A DNA stretch of 15,565 nucleotides from positions 1 through 15,565 of the forward strand of contig DAIDJC010000043.1 of assembly GCA_027451565.1 (NCBI GenBank), in the 5' to 3' direction. A program made the position numbers and the translations under genes. The notes beneath the pieces are model-generated. The model was given only the letters and a program-made list of their open reading frames with translations. It had not been told where the DNA came from and searched no databases. The stretch comes from Limisphaerales bacterium. Lineage in GTDB: Bacteria > Verrucomicrobiota > Verrucomicrobiia > Limisphaerales > UBA11358. Below, one piece after another: positions 1-5,991 of this stretch (position 1 is its first letter; each line of letters starts with the position of its first letter).

Positions 1-432
1 CAACCGAAAGCCCAACTGGCGACACAATCGCTGACACTGGCGCACCTTTAGTTTTACACCCAGTTCTCGGTTCAGATACTCTGAAAGCGTTGGACCATCC
101 CATATCTGGGTGTTCAATCCGAACGTTTTTGGGGTCGTGCGCAGAGCTGATTCAACGGCGGCGAGTTGTTTTTCACTCAAGCGACTGGGGCGTCCGGGTC
201 GTTGGCCTTCGGCTAGCCCGGCCAACCCCTCGCTTTCAAACCGCTGCACCCAATTCACAACGGTATGATGGGAATCACCCAGGAGTTGCGCAACTTTAGG
301 ACAGGTCACACCGTGAGCCACGAGCAAAACCCCGTGGAGACGATGGTCATAGCGGGAGGTATCATTGCGACGAATCTCATCTTGAATAGCCATGATCATG
401 TTTTCTTTATCGGAGATAGTTAGCGCTTTCAT
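1..432 (-). CDS. IS630-family transposase, N-terminal 144 residues (runs off window)
   Basis: DNA-binding and linker part of an IS630 (Tc1/mariner-like) transposase, which moves its element by cut-and-paste into TA sites. Translating the minus strand from the ATG at 432 gives an open frame to the window edge. An N-terminal helix-turn-helix is visible (CPKVAQLLGDSHHTVVNWVQ), then a Gly/Arg-rich linker (GLAEGQRPGRPSRLSE), then the characteristic WDGPTLSEYL...VRQCQRLCRQLGFRL block that precedes the catalytic DDE domain. The DDE domain itself lies beyond base 1, so I cannot say whether the gene is intact. It sits at the outer edge of the Rhs island in the same orientation as the Rhs genes, fitting a role in shaping the island. 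A hairpin lies directly upstream of the start codon. Confidence 0.88.
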   Translation of the reverse strand, partial: MKALTISDKENMIMAIQDEIRRNDTSRYDHRLHGVLLVAHGVTCPKVAQLLGDSHHTVVNWVQRFESEGLAGLAEGQRPGRPSRLSEKQLAAVESALRTTPKTFGLNTQIWDGPTLSEYLNRELGVKLKVRQCQRLCRQLGFRL

Positions 433-434
433 TA

Positions 435-457
435 AACCAACGGTACATCCGCTGGTT
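435..457 (-). repeat. Hairpin immediately upstream of the IS630 transposase start
   Basis: The 9-nt arms at 435-443 and 449-457 are inverse complements except for one position, with a 5-nt loop (tacat). The hairpin ends 2 nt before the ATG of the transposase read on the minus strand, where a ribosome binding site should lie. If it forms in the mRNA it could limit transposase translation. It may instead be part of the IS end; the opposite end of the element is not in the window for comparison. Confidence 0.5.
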
Positions 458-493
458 ATAATATGCAAATATTTATGACGCTTTGTTTAGATG

Positions 494-551
494 AATTGTC
501 GCACGGTTGTGATGTGTTTCAAGAAGAAAGGCATAGCCAAACGCGACAATT
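494..551. repeat. Perfect 9-bp inverted repeat in the IS630-flanking non-coding segment
   Basis: The arms aattgtcgc (494-502) and gcgacaatt (543-551) are exact inverse complements separated by 40 nt. They lie in the otherwise empty stretch between the transposase start (432) and the end of the three-TM gene (722). They could be remnants of an IS end or an attachment structure. I cannot assign a function without the other end of the element. Confidence 0.4.
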
Positions 552-624
552 TCATAGCTTTATGGTAAGCGGTAAAGGGGCTGCCTTCTATGCAGGCTGG
601 CTGGGGTTCGGCTAAAGTCGCGGA

Positions 625-720
625 ATGAAGAACTATTCGCCCGCTCAACGTCGCTACACGCGAGAGGAGATTTGTGACTGGATCCGCCGCCTTGCAATGG
701 GTCTCTACTCACCCACATAA
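625..720 (+). other. 31-codon ORF, possible transposase or HTH fragment
   Basis: An ATG-to-TAA frame on the plus strand encodes a short basic peptide beginning MKNYSPAQRRYTREEICDWI. The amphipathic basic start resembles the first helix of helix-turn-helix or transposase OrfA proteins but stops after 31 residues. There is no good ribosome binding site. It ends 1 nt before the convergent three-TM gene begins on the other strand. It is most likely a decayed mobile-element fragment or chance, and I do not claim it is expressed. Confidence 0.2.
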
Positions 721-721
721 A

Positions 722-973
722 TTACAATCTTGGAAACAAGGCATCGAGTAAAAGTATAACAAATAATGTCGCCCAAGCGATTTCAGCATGTTTGGTATAT
801 TTTTTATAAAAAACAAACGAACATAACAATAGTAGAAAAAAAGAAATCATAAAAGCATAGGCGACAATCGGATCAAACCAATAACGACTATGCCTTTCAT
901 GCTGCGCAAATAAATAAAAAAATGAACATCCGCCAACCAATATTTCAAGTATTGCAAAAATACAAGTAACCAT
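722..973 (-). CDS. Small three-TM membrane protein, candidate Rhs immunity protein
   Basis: An 83-residue protein of unrecognised family. Three hydrophobic segments are visible, at about residues 4-22, 36-56 and 64-80, joined by short charged loops (QHERHSR and KKYTKHAE), so it should be an inner-membrane protein. It begins 15 nt after the stop of the RHS-core gene on the same strand, where Rhs systems place the cognate immunity gene. Its AT-rich composition matches the variable tip of that gene rather than the GC-rich RHS core. No strong Shine-Dalgarno is seen, so it may depend on translation of the upstream gene. The immunity role rests on position, size and composition only. An unrelated hypothetical membrane protein is the alternative. 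Confidence 0.62.
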   Translation of the reverse strand: MVTCIFAILEILVGGCSFFYLFAQHERHSRYWFDPIVAYAFMISFFLLLLCSFVFYKKYTKHAEIAWATLFVILLLDALFPRL

Positions 974-988
974 AACTAATATGTATTG

Positions 989-2416
989 TCAGCTTCCATC
1001 TGATTCACTAATGGTTAGTTGGTTAGGTCCATACCCCACCCAAGAAGCGAAATCACCTACAATTACTATTGTTTCGTCAATGGACGCTATTACATTTTGG
1101 TTTTCTTTTCCATTACTGGTTAAGCAGTGAATATCCCAACGGAAATCAATAACATGAGGAATAATATATCCAGCTAATGGAAGTTTTGATCCCGGCTGAT
1201 CCACCATTGCTGCCGGATAATAACTATTCCCATCGTCACCATCTTTTCCATCGCCACTGTCGCCATCACTACGCCACCCAGCAGAACCAATTGCTCCTAT
1301 AATATGAGGATTTGCATATCTGTCCATTTTATAACCATAACAACTACAACCATTTTTAGTAAAATATTTTACGGTGACCAAAACGCCCGGTTCAAACCAT
1401 GATTCAGGGGCGGATTCTATAGAAAACGTCCACTGTCCCAACCCAAAAATATCTATCCAATCAAGTGGTTCGTTTTTGACAAATCCATAGGGATTTGGAT
1501 CCCCAGCTAGTATAACTGAACCGCGACTAACATTTCTGCAGCCTAAAAGATGGCCTTTACCTACTTTTTGAAAAAGCTGATCAGACAATTCCTCGAAAGA
1601 ATAAATTGACGGGGAACCCGCTTGTTTGCCGGTTGTTAGTAAATGAAACCCCAACTCCTCTAGCGGGTCTTGATTTGGCCACGTTCCGGTTGATGGCTCA
1701 TAATACCAATACCCGTAATACAGCAGGCCCGATTCATCATCCTGATTTTTGGTCGAAAACCTGAATGGATTGGCCTTGGCCATCGGCCCTGTGCTTCTGA
1801 TGACTTCCCCGAAGGGACCATATTCATAATTGGCCACGACATTTCCATTGGCTGAATTGACCAGAGCCATTACGTTCCCATTGCCGTCGTAGGCAGGGAA
1901 ACAATTTGTGGTGGCCGCACCGTAACAGCTCGCTTCCAAGAGACCGCCCACGCCGCCTGCGCCATTGAGTGCAGACCCCGTCTGCCCGGACAGGTCTGGC
2001 CCCCGCATGAAGGAATTCATGAGGGCATTGGATGGTGATAGGGTTGCCACCAGGTTCCAACCACCCGCCTGCGCCGAGGCTTCGGCAGGCAGGTCGTAAA
2101 GGAATGTATTCGTATAAAAACCCACCCAGTTCGTGGACACCACCTTTTGAATCCGCCGCCCTTCCGGGTCGTAGGCGAATGCCAGCTTGAACTGCGGGCC
2201 AACGTTGGTGTTCACAATCATGGTTATCAACCGGTTTTCCCCGTCCCAAACGTACTCCCACCGCCCGTCATTGGTCAAGTTGCCATCCGCATCGTATTGG
2301 AAGTTTTCCGGCTGTTGCGGCACGTAAACATTGCCGATCACGACTTGGCCGCCGTGCGCGTGGCGGAGCTTATGCCGGCCGCTTGGAAAGCCGCGCACCT
2401 CAAAATCTCCTGACAT
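989..2416 (-). CDS. RHS-repeat core protein, 5'-truncated orphan cassette with novel C-terminal tip
   Basis: A 475-residue protein made of the end of an Rhs/YD-repeat shell plus a variable tip. YD-repeat signatures appear at residues 39-63 (FQYDADGNLTNDGRW, ENRLI) and the RHS-associated core at about 178-252 (DGNGNV, YEYGPFGEV, NPFRFSTKNQDDESGLLYYG, WPNQDPLEE). The core ends at NPYGFVKNEPLDWIDIFGLG (308-327). The remaining 148 residues are an unrelated tip with CSC at 357-359 and an Asp/Gly-rich run at 383-396. Full Rhs proteins exceed 1,000 residues and carry a secretion signal; this one starts abruptly, and RHS similarity begins only near residue 22, so it is a displaced cassette. Two oddities are a 10-residue palindromic insert at 109-118 and an extra segment at about 272-307. 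The tip could be a toxin, but I recognise no catalytic motif. Expression from the 2416 ATG is uncertain. Confidence 0.8.
   Translation of the reverse strand: MSGDFEVRGFPSGRHKLRHAHGGQVVIGNVYVPQQPENFQYDADGNLTNDGRWEYVWDGENRLITMIVNTNVGPQFKLAFAYDPEGRRIQKVVSTNWVGFYTNTFLYDLPAEASAQAGGWNLVATLSPSNALMNSFMRGPDLSGQTGSALNGAGGVGGLLEASCYGAATTNCFPAYDGNGNVMALVNSANGNVVANYEYGPFGEVIRSTGPMAKANPFRFSTKNQDDESGLLYYGYWYYEPSTGTWPNQDPLEELGFHLLTTGKQAGSPSIYSFEELSDQLFQKVGKGHLLGCRNVSRGSVILAGDPNPYGFVKNEPLDWIDIFGLGQWTFSIESAPESWFEPGVLVTVKYFTKNGCSCYGYKMDRYANPHIIGAIGSAGWRSDGDSGDGKDGDDGNSYYPAAMVDQPGSKLPLAGYIIPHVIDFRWDIHCLTSNGKENQNVIASIDETIVIVGDFASWVGYGPNQLTISESDGS
2063..2092 (-). repeat. In-frame palindromic element inside the RHS core
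   Basis: The imperfect palindrome has arms at 2067-2077 and 2082-2090 around a 4-nt loop, with a 2-nt bulge. It encodes LPAEASAQAG and falls inside the very conserved RHS motif that normally reads FLYD-GWNL; here it reads FLYD, then the ten extra residues, then GWNL. The insert is 30 nt, so the frame is kept. It resembles REP-like or Rickettsia-palindromic-element-like sequences that spread into genes in frame. Only one copy occurs in this window. Confidence 0.65.
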
Positions 2417-2420
2417 CCCA

Positions 2421-2443
2421 GCAGTCTATCACATCCAGACTGC
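2421..2443 (-). repeat. Inverted repeat just upstream of the truncated RHS start
   Basis: Arms gcagtct (2421-2427) and agactgc (2437-2443) are perfect 7-nt inverse complements with a 9-nt loop. The structure lies 4 nt upstream of the ATG at 2416 on the minus strand. It could be a remnant end of the broken mobile element next to it, or a structure affecting translation of the RHS fragment. Confidence 0.4.
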
Positions 2444-2449
2444 TTCACC

Positions 2450-2661
2450 AGACGGGGTTGCCGACACGGATACGATGTTCCAATATGATATTGCCGGGCG
2501 AACTCGGGTTGGGTCAGCGAAGATTGCCGGTTGGCGGCAAGAATCCTGTCACGCTGGGCGGGAGTCAATCGCTTGCGAATGGGGATATTTTTCATCCCGT
2601 CAGCATGCCATGACGCACACCCAGTCGCCTAGACGGGGTTGCTAACACGGATACGGTCCAA
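2450..2661. repeat. Imperfect direct repeats flanking an OrfA fragment
   Basis: A block of about 25 nt at 2450-2474 recurs at 2631-2655 in the same orientation, differing at two adjacent positions in the middle (cg versus ta). Similarity continues for a few bases as tccaa in both copies (2479-2483 and 2657-2661). The copies are 181 nt apart and bracket the N-terminal coding part of a transposase-like ORF. They look like a duplicated target or element end, or the products of recombination that removed the rest of the element. Confidence 0.55.
2473..2595 (-). pseudogene. Transposase OrfA N-terminal fragment (helix-turn-helix)
   Basis: From the ATG at 2595 the first 41 codons read as a typical DNA-binding OrfA start, with RKRLTPAQRDRILAANRQSS followed by LTQPEFARQYHIGTS. 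This matches the pattern of IS66/IS3-type orfA products (basic lead, 'LTPAQR..IL', then an HTH 'LTQ.EFAR...I'). The similarity stops at the direct repeat near 2473. The frame then runs on through unrelated sequence and into the antisense side of the RHS start, so the gene is truncated. It marks a transposition or recombination event that probably also removed the 5' part of the neighbouring RHS gene. Confidence 0.55.
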
Positions 2662-2804
2662 CCCAACCCGATCCGACAATGAAATCTACCTGAAATTCTT
2701 AACGCACTTCGGCCCACGCCTGTCGAAATCCTGGGAAAAAACCAACGATTACGCCCTTATTACGCCCCTGCGGGATGGCAGTGAAATACAAACGCAAAGA
2801 AGTC

Positions 2805-3842
2805 TCATTTGGTGACTTTGGCACGAAATAAATAAAACAAAAAAATAATAGAAGTGAGGAAAAGCGAAGCAATGATAACAACCGTTGCCATTCCTGGCTT
2901 TTTACCCTCAGAAACCACTTCAAACGAACGGCTTTGAGCAATTTGTTTGCTTGCTTCGGCAATCCTGTTGGAAACAGCGTGCATAAAACTTTTAGCCGCC
3001 TCATTGTTGCTCGACATGTCTTGAACCAGTTCATAATTTTTAACCGCCTCGCTGTGATCACCTAATTTTAAATAATCCTCTGCAACAACATCGGATAGCC
3101 AAGCTTTTTGGGTTGCAGTTAATCTGTTGCCAAACGTAGTTTGGATGTCGTTAAGCAAATGAATCGATTGAAGTGGTAGCCCAGCATCTCTCTCAACTAT
3201 GGCATACTCAATCATATAATCAGGATTTGCCCTAGCCTTTGGATCGGCCTCAAAAAGATAAAAATAATTAGTTAGTGCTGTAGTGTATTGCGCATTGTCA
3301 TAACATGGAATGATCAGTTTTTGATAAATAGCGTCAGCTAAAAGAGGGGACTCGATCTGATGATTTGAGTAGTCATCTGCAACTCTAATGAGTGTTGCAG
3401 CATTTCCATCTCGTGAATCAATTATAGCGTTTAATGCTTCCGATTGCGAGATTGATTCAGGAAATATCTTGGCATATTGCGCGATAACTTCTTTCGCATC
3501 GCTGCTCTTTAGCCATAGCGCCAATTGAGTTGCCATGTCAAGCGCAATTCTGGAATCTATTGTGGAGTTTGTCCAGTAAGTATGGGCGCAGGCTACTGCC
3601 ATTTTAGCCTGATTTAGTTTTATTAACAATCCGAACCGAGTGCTTGCTGTATCCTTCGTAGCGGGCAATTTAGCTAATGCATCCGCATAGCGGCCTCCAA
3701 TAATATCAGACTGAACTTCAGGTGATATATCCGCAACTGCCCTTAGGCTAAAGATTACGCCCAAGGCAGCCAGCACGCCTGCTAATCCTATTCGAATTTT
3801 CAAATTACAATTGTCTATTTTAATACAATTCAGACTATACAT
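2805..3842 (-). CDS. Membrane-tethered helical-repeat (TPR-like) protein of unknown function
   Basis: A 345-residue protein. A hydrophobic segment at about residues 19-37 (LAGVLAALGVIFSLRAVA) acts as signal peptide or N-terminal anchor. The middle is a chain of amphipathic helices resembling degenerate TPR/SEL1-like repeats (for example AWLSDVVAEDYLKLGDHSEA, with the TPR-like 'YLKLGD..EAVKNYE'). A second clear TM segment lies near the C-terminus (MATVVIIASLFLTSIIFLFY) before a short basic tail. The helical domain is therefore probably periplasmic. The ATG at 3842 is preceded by an AGGTGGG-like ribosome binding site. The gene is AT-rich like the Rhs tips, lies between two orphan Rhs cassettes in the same orientation, and is separated from each by more than 140 nt. 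I do not recognise the family. It could be cargo of the island or an older resident gene. Confidence 0.75.
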   Translation of the reverse strand: MYSLNCIKIDNCNLKIRIGLAGVLAALGVIFSLRAVADISPEVQSDIIGGRYADALAKLPATKDTASTRFGLLIKLNQAKMAVACAHTYWTNSTIDSRIALDMATQLALWLKSSDAKEVIAQYAKIFPESISQSEALNAIIDSRDGNAATLIRVADDYSNHQIESPLLADAIYQKLIIPCYDNAQYTTALTNYFYLFEADPKARANPDYMIEYAIVERDAGLPLQSIHLLNDIQTTFGNRLTATQKAWLSDVVAEDYLKLGDHSEAVKNYELVQDMSSNNEAAKSFMHAVSNRIAEASKQIAQSRSFEVVSEGKKPGMATVVIIASLFLTSIIFLFYLFRAKVTK

Positions 3843-3895
3843 TGATCACCCACCTTGATCCGCCACCCTCTTTCGGTCAACTACAAAATGTCATT

Positions 3896-3901
3896 ATTAT
3901 A
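3896..3901 (-). promoter_or_regulatory. Possible -10 element for the TPR-like gene
   Basis: On the minus strand the hexamer TATAAT is a perfect sigma-70 -10 consensus 54 nt upstream of the ATG at 3842, inside the AT-rich 149-nt gap between this gene and the one before it. No convincing -35 at 16-18 nt is visible (TTGAAA is present but only 10 nt away). The call therefore rests on the -10 alone. Confidence 0.3.
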
Positions 3902-3991
3902 GGATTGACCCTTTCAATTGGAGTCGGATAAATGATTGGTTGCCAGCAACATGATACTTTATTTGTTTACAAGGCTTTACTGAAACTTTCA

Positions 3992-4471
3992 TTATTTATT
4001 TGTTTGCACAAAATCTGAATGCGTCATTGAGTCTGCAGCTTTCATAAAGTTGGTCATTTCAACTAAAGTGTTTTTAGGAAAAATCTTAAATGATGCCAGG
4101 TCAACCGCTTTGCTTAGCTTTGGATATATTTTAACTATCAACGGATTAAGGTCATTGCTCAATGCCCCATCGTATTTTTGGTTTATGCACCAGACATCTT
4201 CCAGTTCCCACCATGTTTCGATACGCAGACTCCATATCGCTTTATCAACTCGATTTGAACTTAAATCGTCTAAAATTGAATTCAAATTAGGAATATCATC
4301 AAGTACAGAACGTCCCAATCCCAAGTCGAATTCCCGTTCAGTTAGAAGTTCTCCGGGATTATCACCATCATCGTATTCTTTCGATCCGATGGCATTGCAG
4401 ATTTTAAAAAAGACAGTTGTGAGTACAACACCCAAAATAAAAACAAAACAATATTGACCTATTTTTTTCAT
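3992..4471 (-). CDS. Membrane-anchored small protein, candidate immunity partner of the Cys-rich Rhs tip
   Basis: A 159-residue protein of unrecognised family. The start at 4471 was chosen over an upstream ATG at 4516 because a GGGAG ribosome binding site sits 7 nt before it and the protein then opens with a normal basic-plus-hydrophobic anchor, MKKIGQYCFVFILGVVLTTV (TM at about 6-24). The rest is soluble and acidic, with a Trp-rich patch (SLRIETWWELEDVW, residues 81-94), so it is probably a periplasm-facing domain on one membrane anchor. The ATG overlaps the TGA of the upstream RHS gene (ATGA, 4-nt overlap), which implies translational coupling and near-equal expression. That is the expected layout for a toxin-immunity pair. 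It is AT-rich like the tip. The immunity role is inferred from context. Confidence 0.75.
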   Translation of the reverse strand: MKKIGQYCFVFILGVVLTTVFFKICNAIGSKEYDDGDNPGELLTEREFDLGLGRSVLDDIPNLNSILDDLSSNRVDKAIWSLRIETWWELEDVWCINQKYDGALSNDLNPLIVKIYPKLSKAVDLASFKIFPKNTLVEMTNFMKAADSMTHSDFVQTNK

Positions 4472-5292
4472 GGAGCATCTCCCATAAGGCAACCGTCTAA
4501 TTTCTTTTTCAAACATAAATCTGCCCCTTGAGGATCTTTTGCACTTATAGCAGATTTATATATTGAACAGGTTAGGCAATCCCCACCCCATCTCGCGTCA
4601 CTAATGCTTGCTTCAGGGCACGATTTCATGGCATCACAATCTTTTTTCGCTTGTTCAGCAGACTGTCCTCCTGCATGATCCACAAACCACTCCTTAAGCT
4701 TATCTTGGATTATATCTTTAGCTTTATCTTTTAAATGATTATTGCAAAAATCTTTACAATTTGACCGAATTGACAAGCCGTATGGGTCGTCATTGTCGAG
4801 TGGCGAATTACCAAGGAAATCATACAAATTAGGGCCTCCTGTGCCAGGCTCGCCGATTGTGCCCCATCGCAGCAAAATAAATCCCATGTCCCGATGAGGA
4901 TCCCTATTCACCCACCACTGCAAATTCGGATCATAAAACCGGTAAAGATAATAATACAACCCTGAATTCGAATCCCATTCCTTGCTGGAAAAACGATACC
5001 GGTTTGCCGAGGCCAGAGAACCGCTTTGCGCCAACATGTTCCCAAAAGGATCATACAGGTATTTGGCAGCCAGGAACCCGTTCGGATACACCATAGAGGT
5101 GACATTACCATTGGCATCCGAATGGTGGAAAGCCGTTGCGAAGGAACTCCCCGCAACCCGCTGCCCCATGTCCGTCCGCGCCAGCAACCCGCCAATGCCG
5201 CCCGCACCTTGAAGGGAACCAGACGGATCAGGGCCTCGCCACTCAGCGCAAGGCTCATGGTTCTGCGAATCAATTGGGCATAGATTCGGCAC
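4468..5292 (-). CDS. RHS-core protein, 5'-truncated orphan cassette with Cys-rich C-terminal tip
   Basis: A 274-residue fragment containing the last part of an Rhs shell and a variable tip. RHS-core motifs are GPDPSGSLQGAGGIGGLL (20-37), DANGNV (59-64), YLYDPFGNM (78-86), YRFSSKEWDSNSGLYYYLYR (99-118) and NLYDFLGNSPLDNDDPYGLS (155-174). After residue 173 follows a tip of about 100 residues with eight cysteines (179, 183, 219, 225, 239, 242, 260, 268) in close pairs, suggesting disulfides or a metal site. The only usable start in frame is a GTG at 5292, four codons after an in-frame TAA and without a good ribosome binding site. The fragment is therefore 5'-truncated and may be an orphan tip kept for recombination with a full-length Rhs gene elsewhere. 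Its stop overlaps the start of the next gene. No known toxin motif is recognised in the tip. Confidence 0.78.
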   Translation of the reverse strand: MPNLCPIDSQNHEPCAEWRGPDPSGSLQGAGGIGGLLARTDMGQRVAGSSFATAFHHSDANGNVTSMVYPNGFLAAKYLYDPFGNMLAQSGSLASANRYRFSSKEWDSNSGLYYYLYRFYDPNLQWWVNRDPHRDMGFILLRWGTIGEPGTGGPNLYDFLGNSPLDNDDPYGLSIRSNCKDFCNNHLKDKAKDIIQDKLKEWFVDHAGGQSAEQAKKDCDAMKSCPEASISDARWGGDCLTCSIYKSAISAKDPQGADLCLKKKLDGCLMGDAP

Positions 5293-5445
5293 GGGCTCAT
5301 TTTACCACTCTGGAAAGATTGCGCCAAAAGATATTTTGCCCCGCAAATCCGATGATTTCATCCCCAAATAATCCCTCCGAATTTACGGGAACTGCGCTCT
5401 TGGAGATGCTTGTTTTGGCGCAGGATTCTGCTACTTTGCTGGGGC

Positions 5446-5991
5446 ATGGAAACCGACGGCATGGCCGCATCAGGCCCGTTACTCAGCCAGGCCAACCGAC
5501 GCATTTTCGGTTTGGCTTTGCTGGTCTTTGCCTTGGATCAAATCACCAAATGGCTCATTCTCTCCTCCTCCATCCCGCTGGGGGATGAACGGGTGGTGAT
5601 TCCAGGTTTTTTCAACCTGGCTTTCCGAGTCAACACCGGCGCCGCATGGAGCCTGTTCACCGGCAACAACAGCCTCCTGGCCATCGTGGCCGTTCTGGCC
5701 CTGGCCGCCCTGTATTATTCGCGGCATCATTTCAGCACGCACAGGATCCGGGGCCAGATTGCCTTTGGCCTGATTTTTGGCGGCATTTTTGGAAACCTGG
5801 CGGACCGCTTGAACCCACACCGGCATGCGGTGGTGGATTTTTTGCATTTCTACATGATGCGCCGCGGCAGTGACGTGCCTTGGGATTTTCCAGCTTTCAA
5901 CCTGGCGGATTCCGCCATTTGCACCGGGGTGGCGCTGATTTTTTTGATCACCTGGACCCAGGAAACCCCGCCCAAAACGGCCACGCGATGA
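5446..5991 (+). CDS. lspA: Lipoprotein signal peptidase (signal peptidase II)
   Basis: An inner-membrane aspartyl protease that removes the signal peptide of diacylglyceryl-modified prolipoproteins before the lipidated Cys. With the ATG at 5446 the protein has 181 residues (family usually about 160-180). Visible family motifs are DQITKW (31-36), NTGAAWSLF (63-71), GGIFGNLADR (112-121), HAVVDF with catalytic Asp131, and FPAFNLADSAI with catalytic Asp155. Four hydrophobic segments fit the known four-TM topology. The start is not certain: an ATG at 5461 and a TTG at 5410 (behind GGAG) are alternatives. The stop overlaps the rluD start as ATGA, so the two are co-translated. About 150 nt separate it from the divergent RHS fragment, and this is the border between core genome and island. 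Confidence 0.95.
   Translation: METDGMAASGPLLSQANRRIFGLALLVFALDQITKWLILSSSIPLGDERVVIPGFFNLAFRVNTGAAWSLFTGNNSLLAIVAVLALAALYYSRHHFSTHRIRGQIAFGLIFGGIFGNLADRLNPHRHAVVDFLHFYMMRRGSDVPWDFPAFNLADSAICTGVALIFLITWTQETPPKTATR

Noticed and set aside
2450..2661. Possible CRISPR-like repeats
   Set aside because: Only two imperfect copies with a 156-nt spacer containing transposase-coding sequence and no cas genes; better explained as mobile-element repeats.
2699..3061. 120-codon minus-strand frame overlapping the end of the TPR-like gene
   Set aside because: It lies mostly in another phase of the better supported 345-residue gene and its hydrophobic stretch is just the shifted TM-coding sequence. No ribosome binding site or recognisable product.
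4908..5327. 139-codon minus-strand frame overlapping the start of the second RHS fragment
   Set aside because: Its product is not RHS-like, while the alternative phase gives continuous RHS-core motifs. It is a shadow frame.
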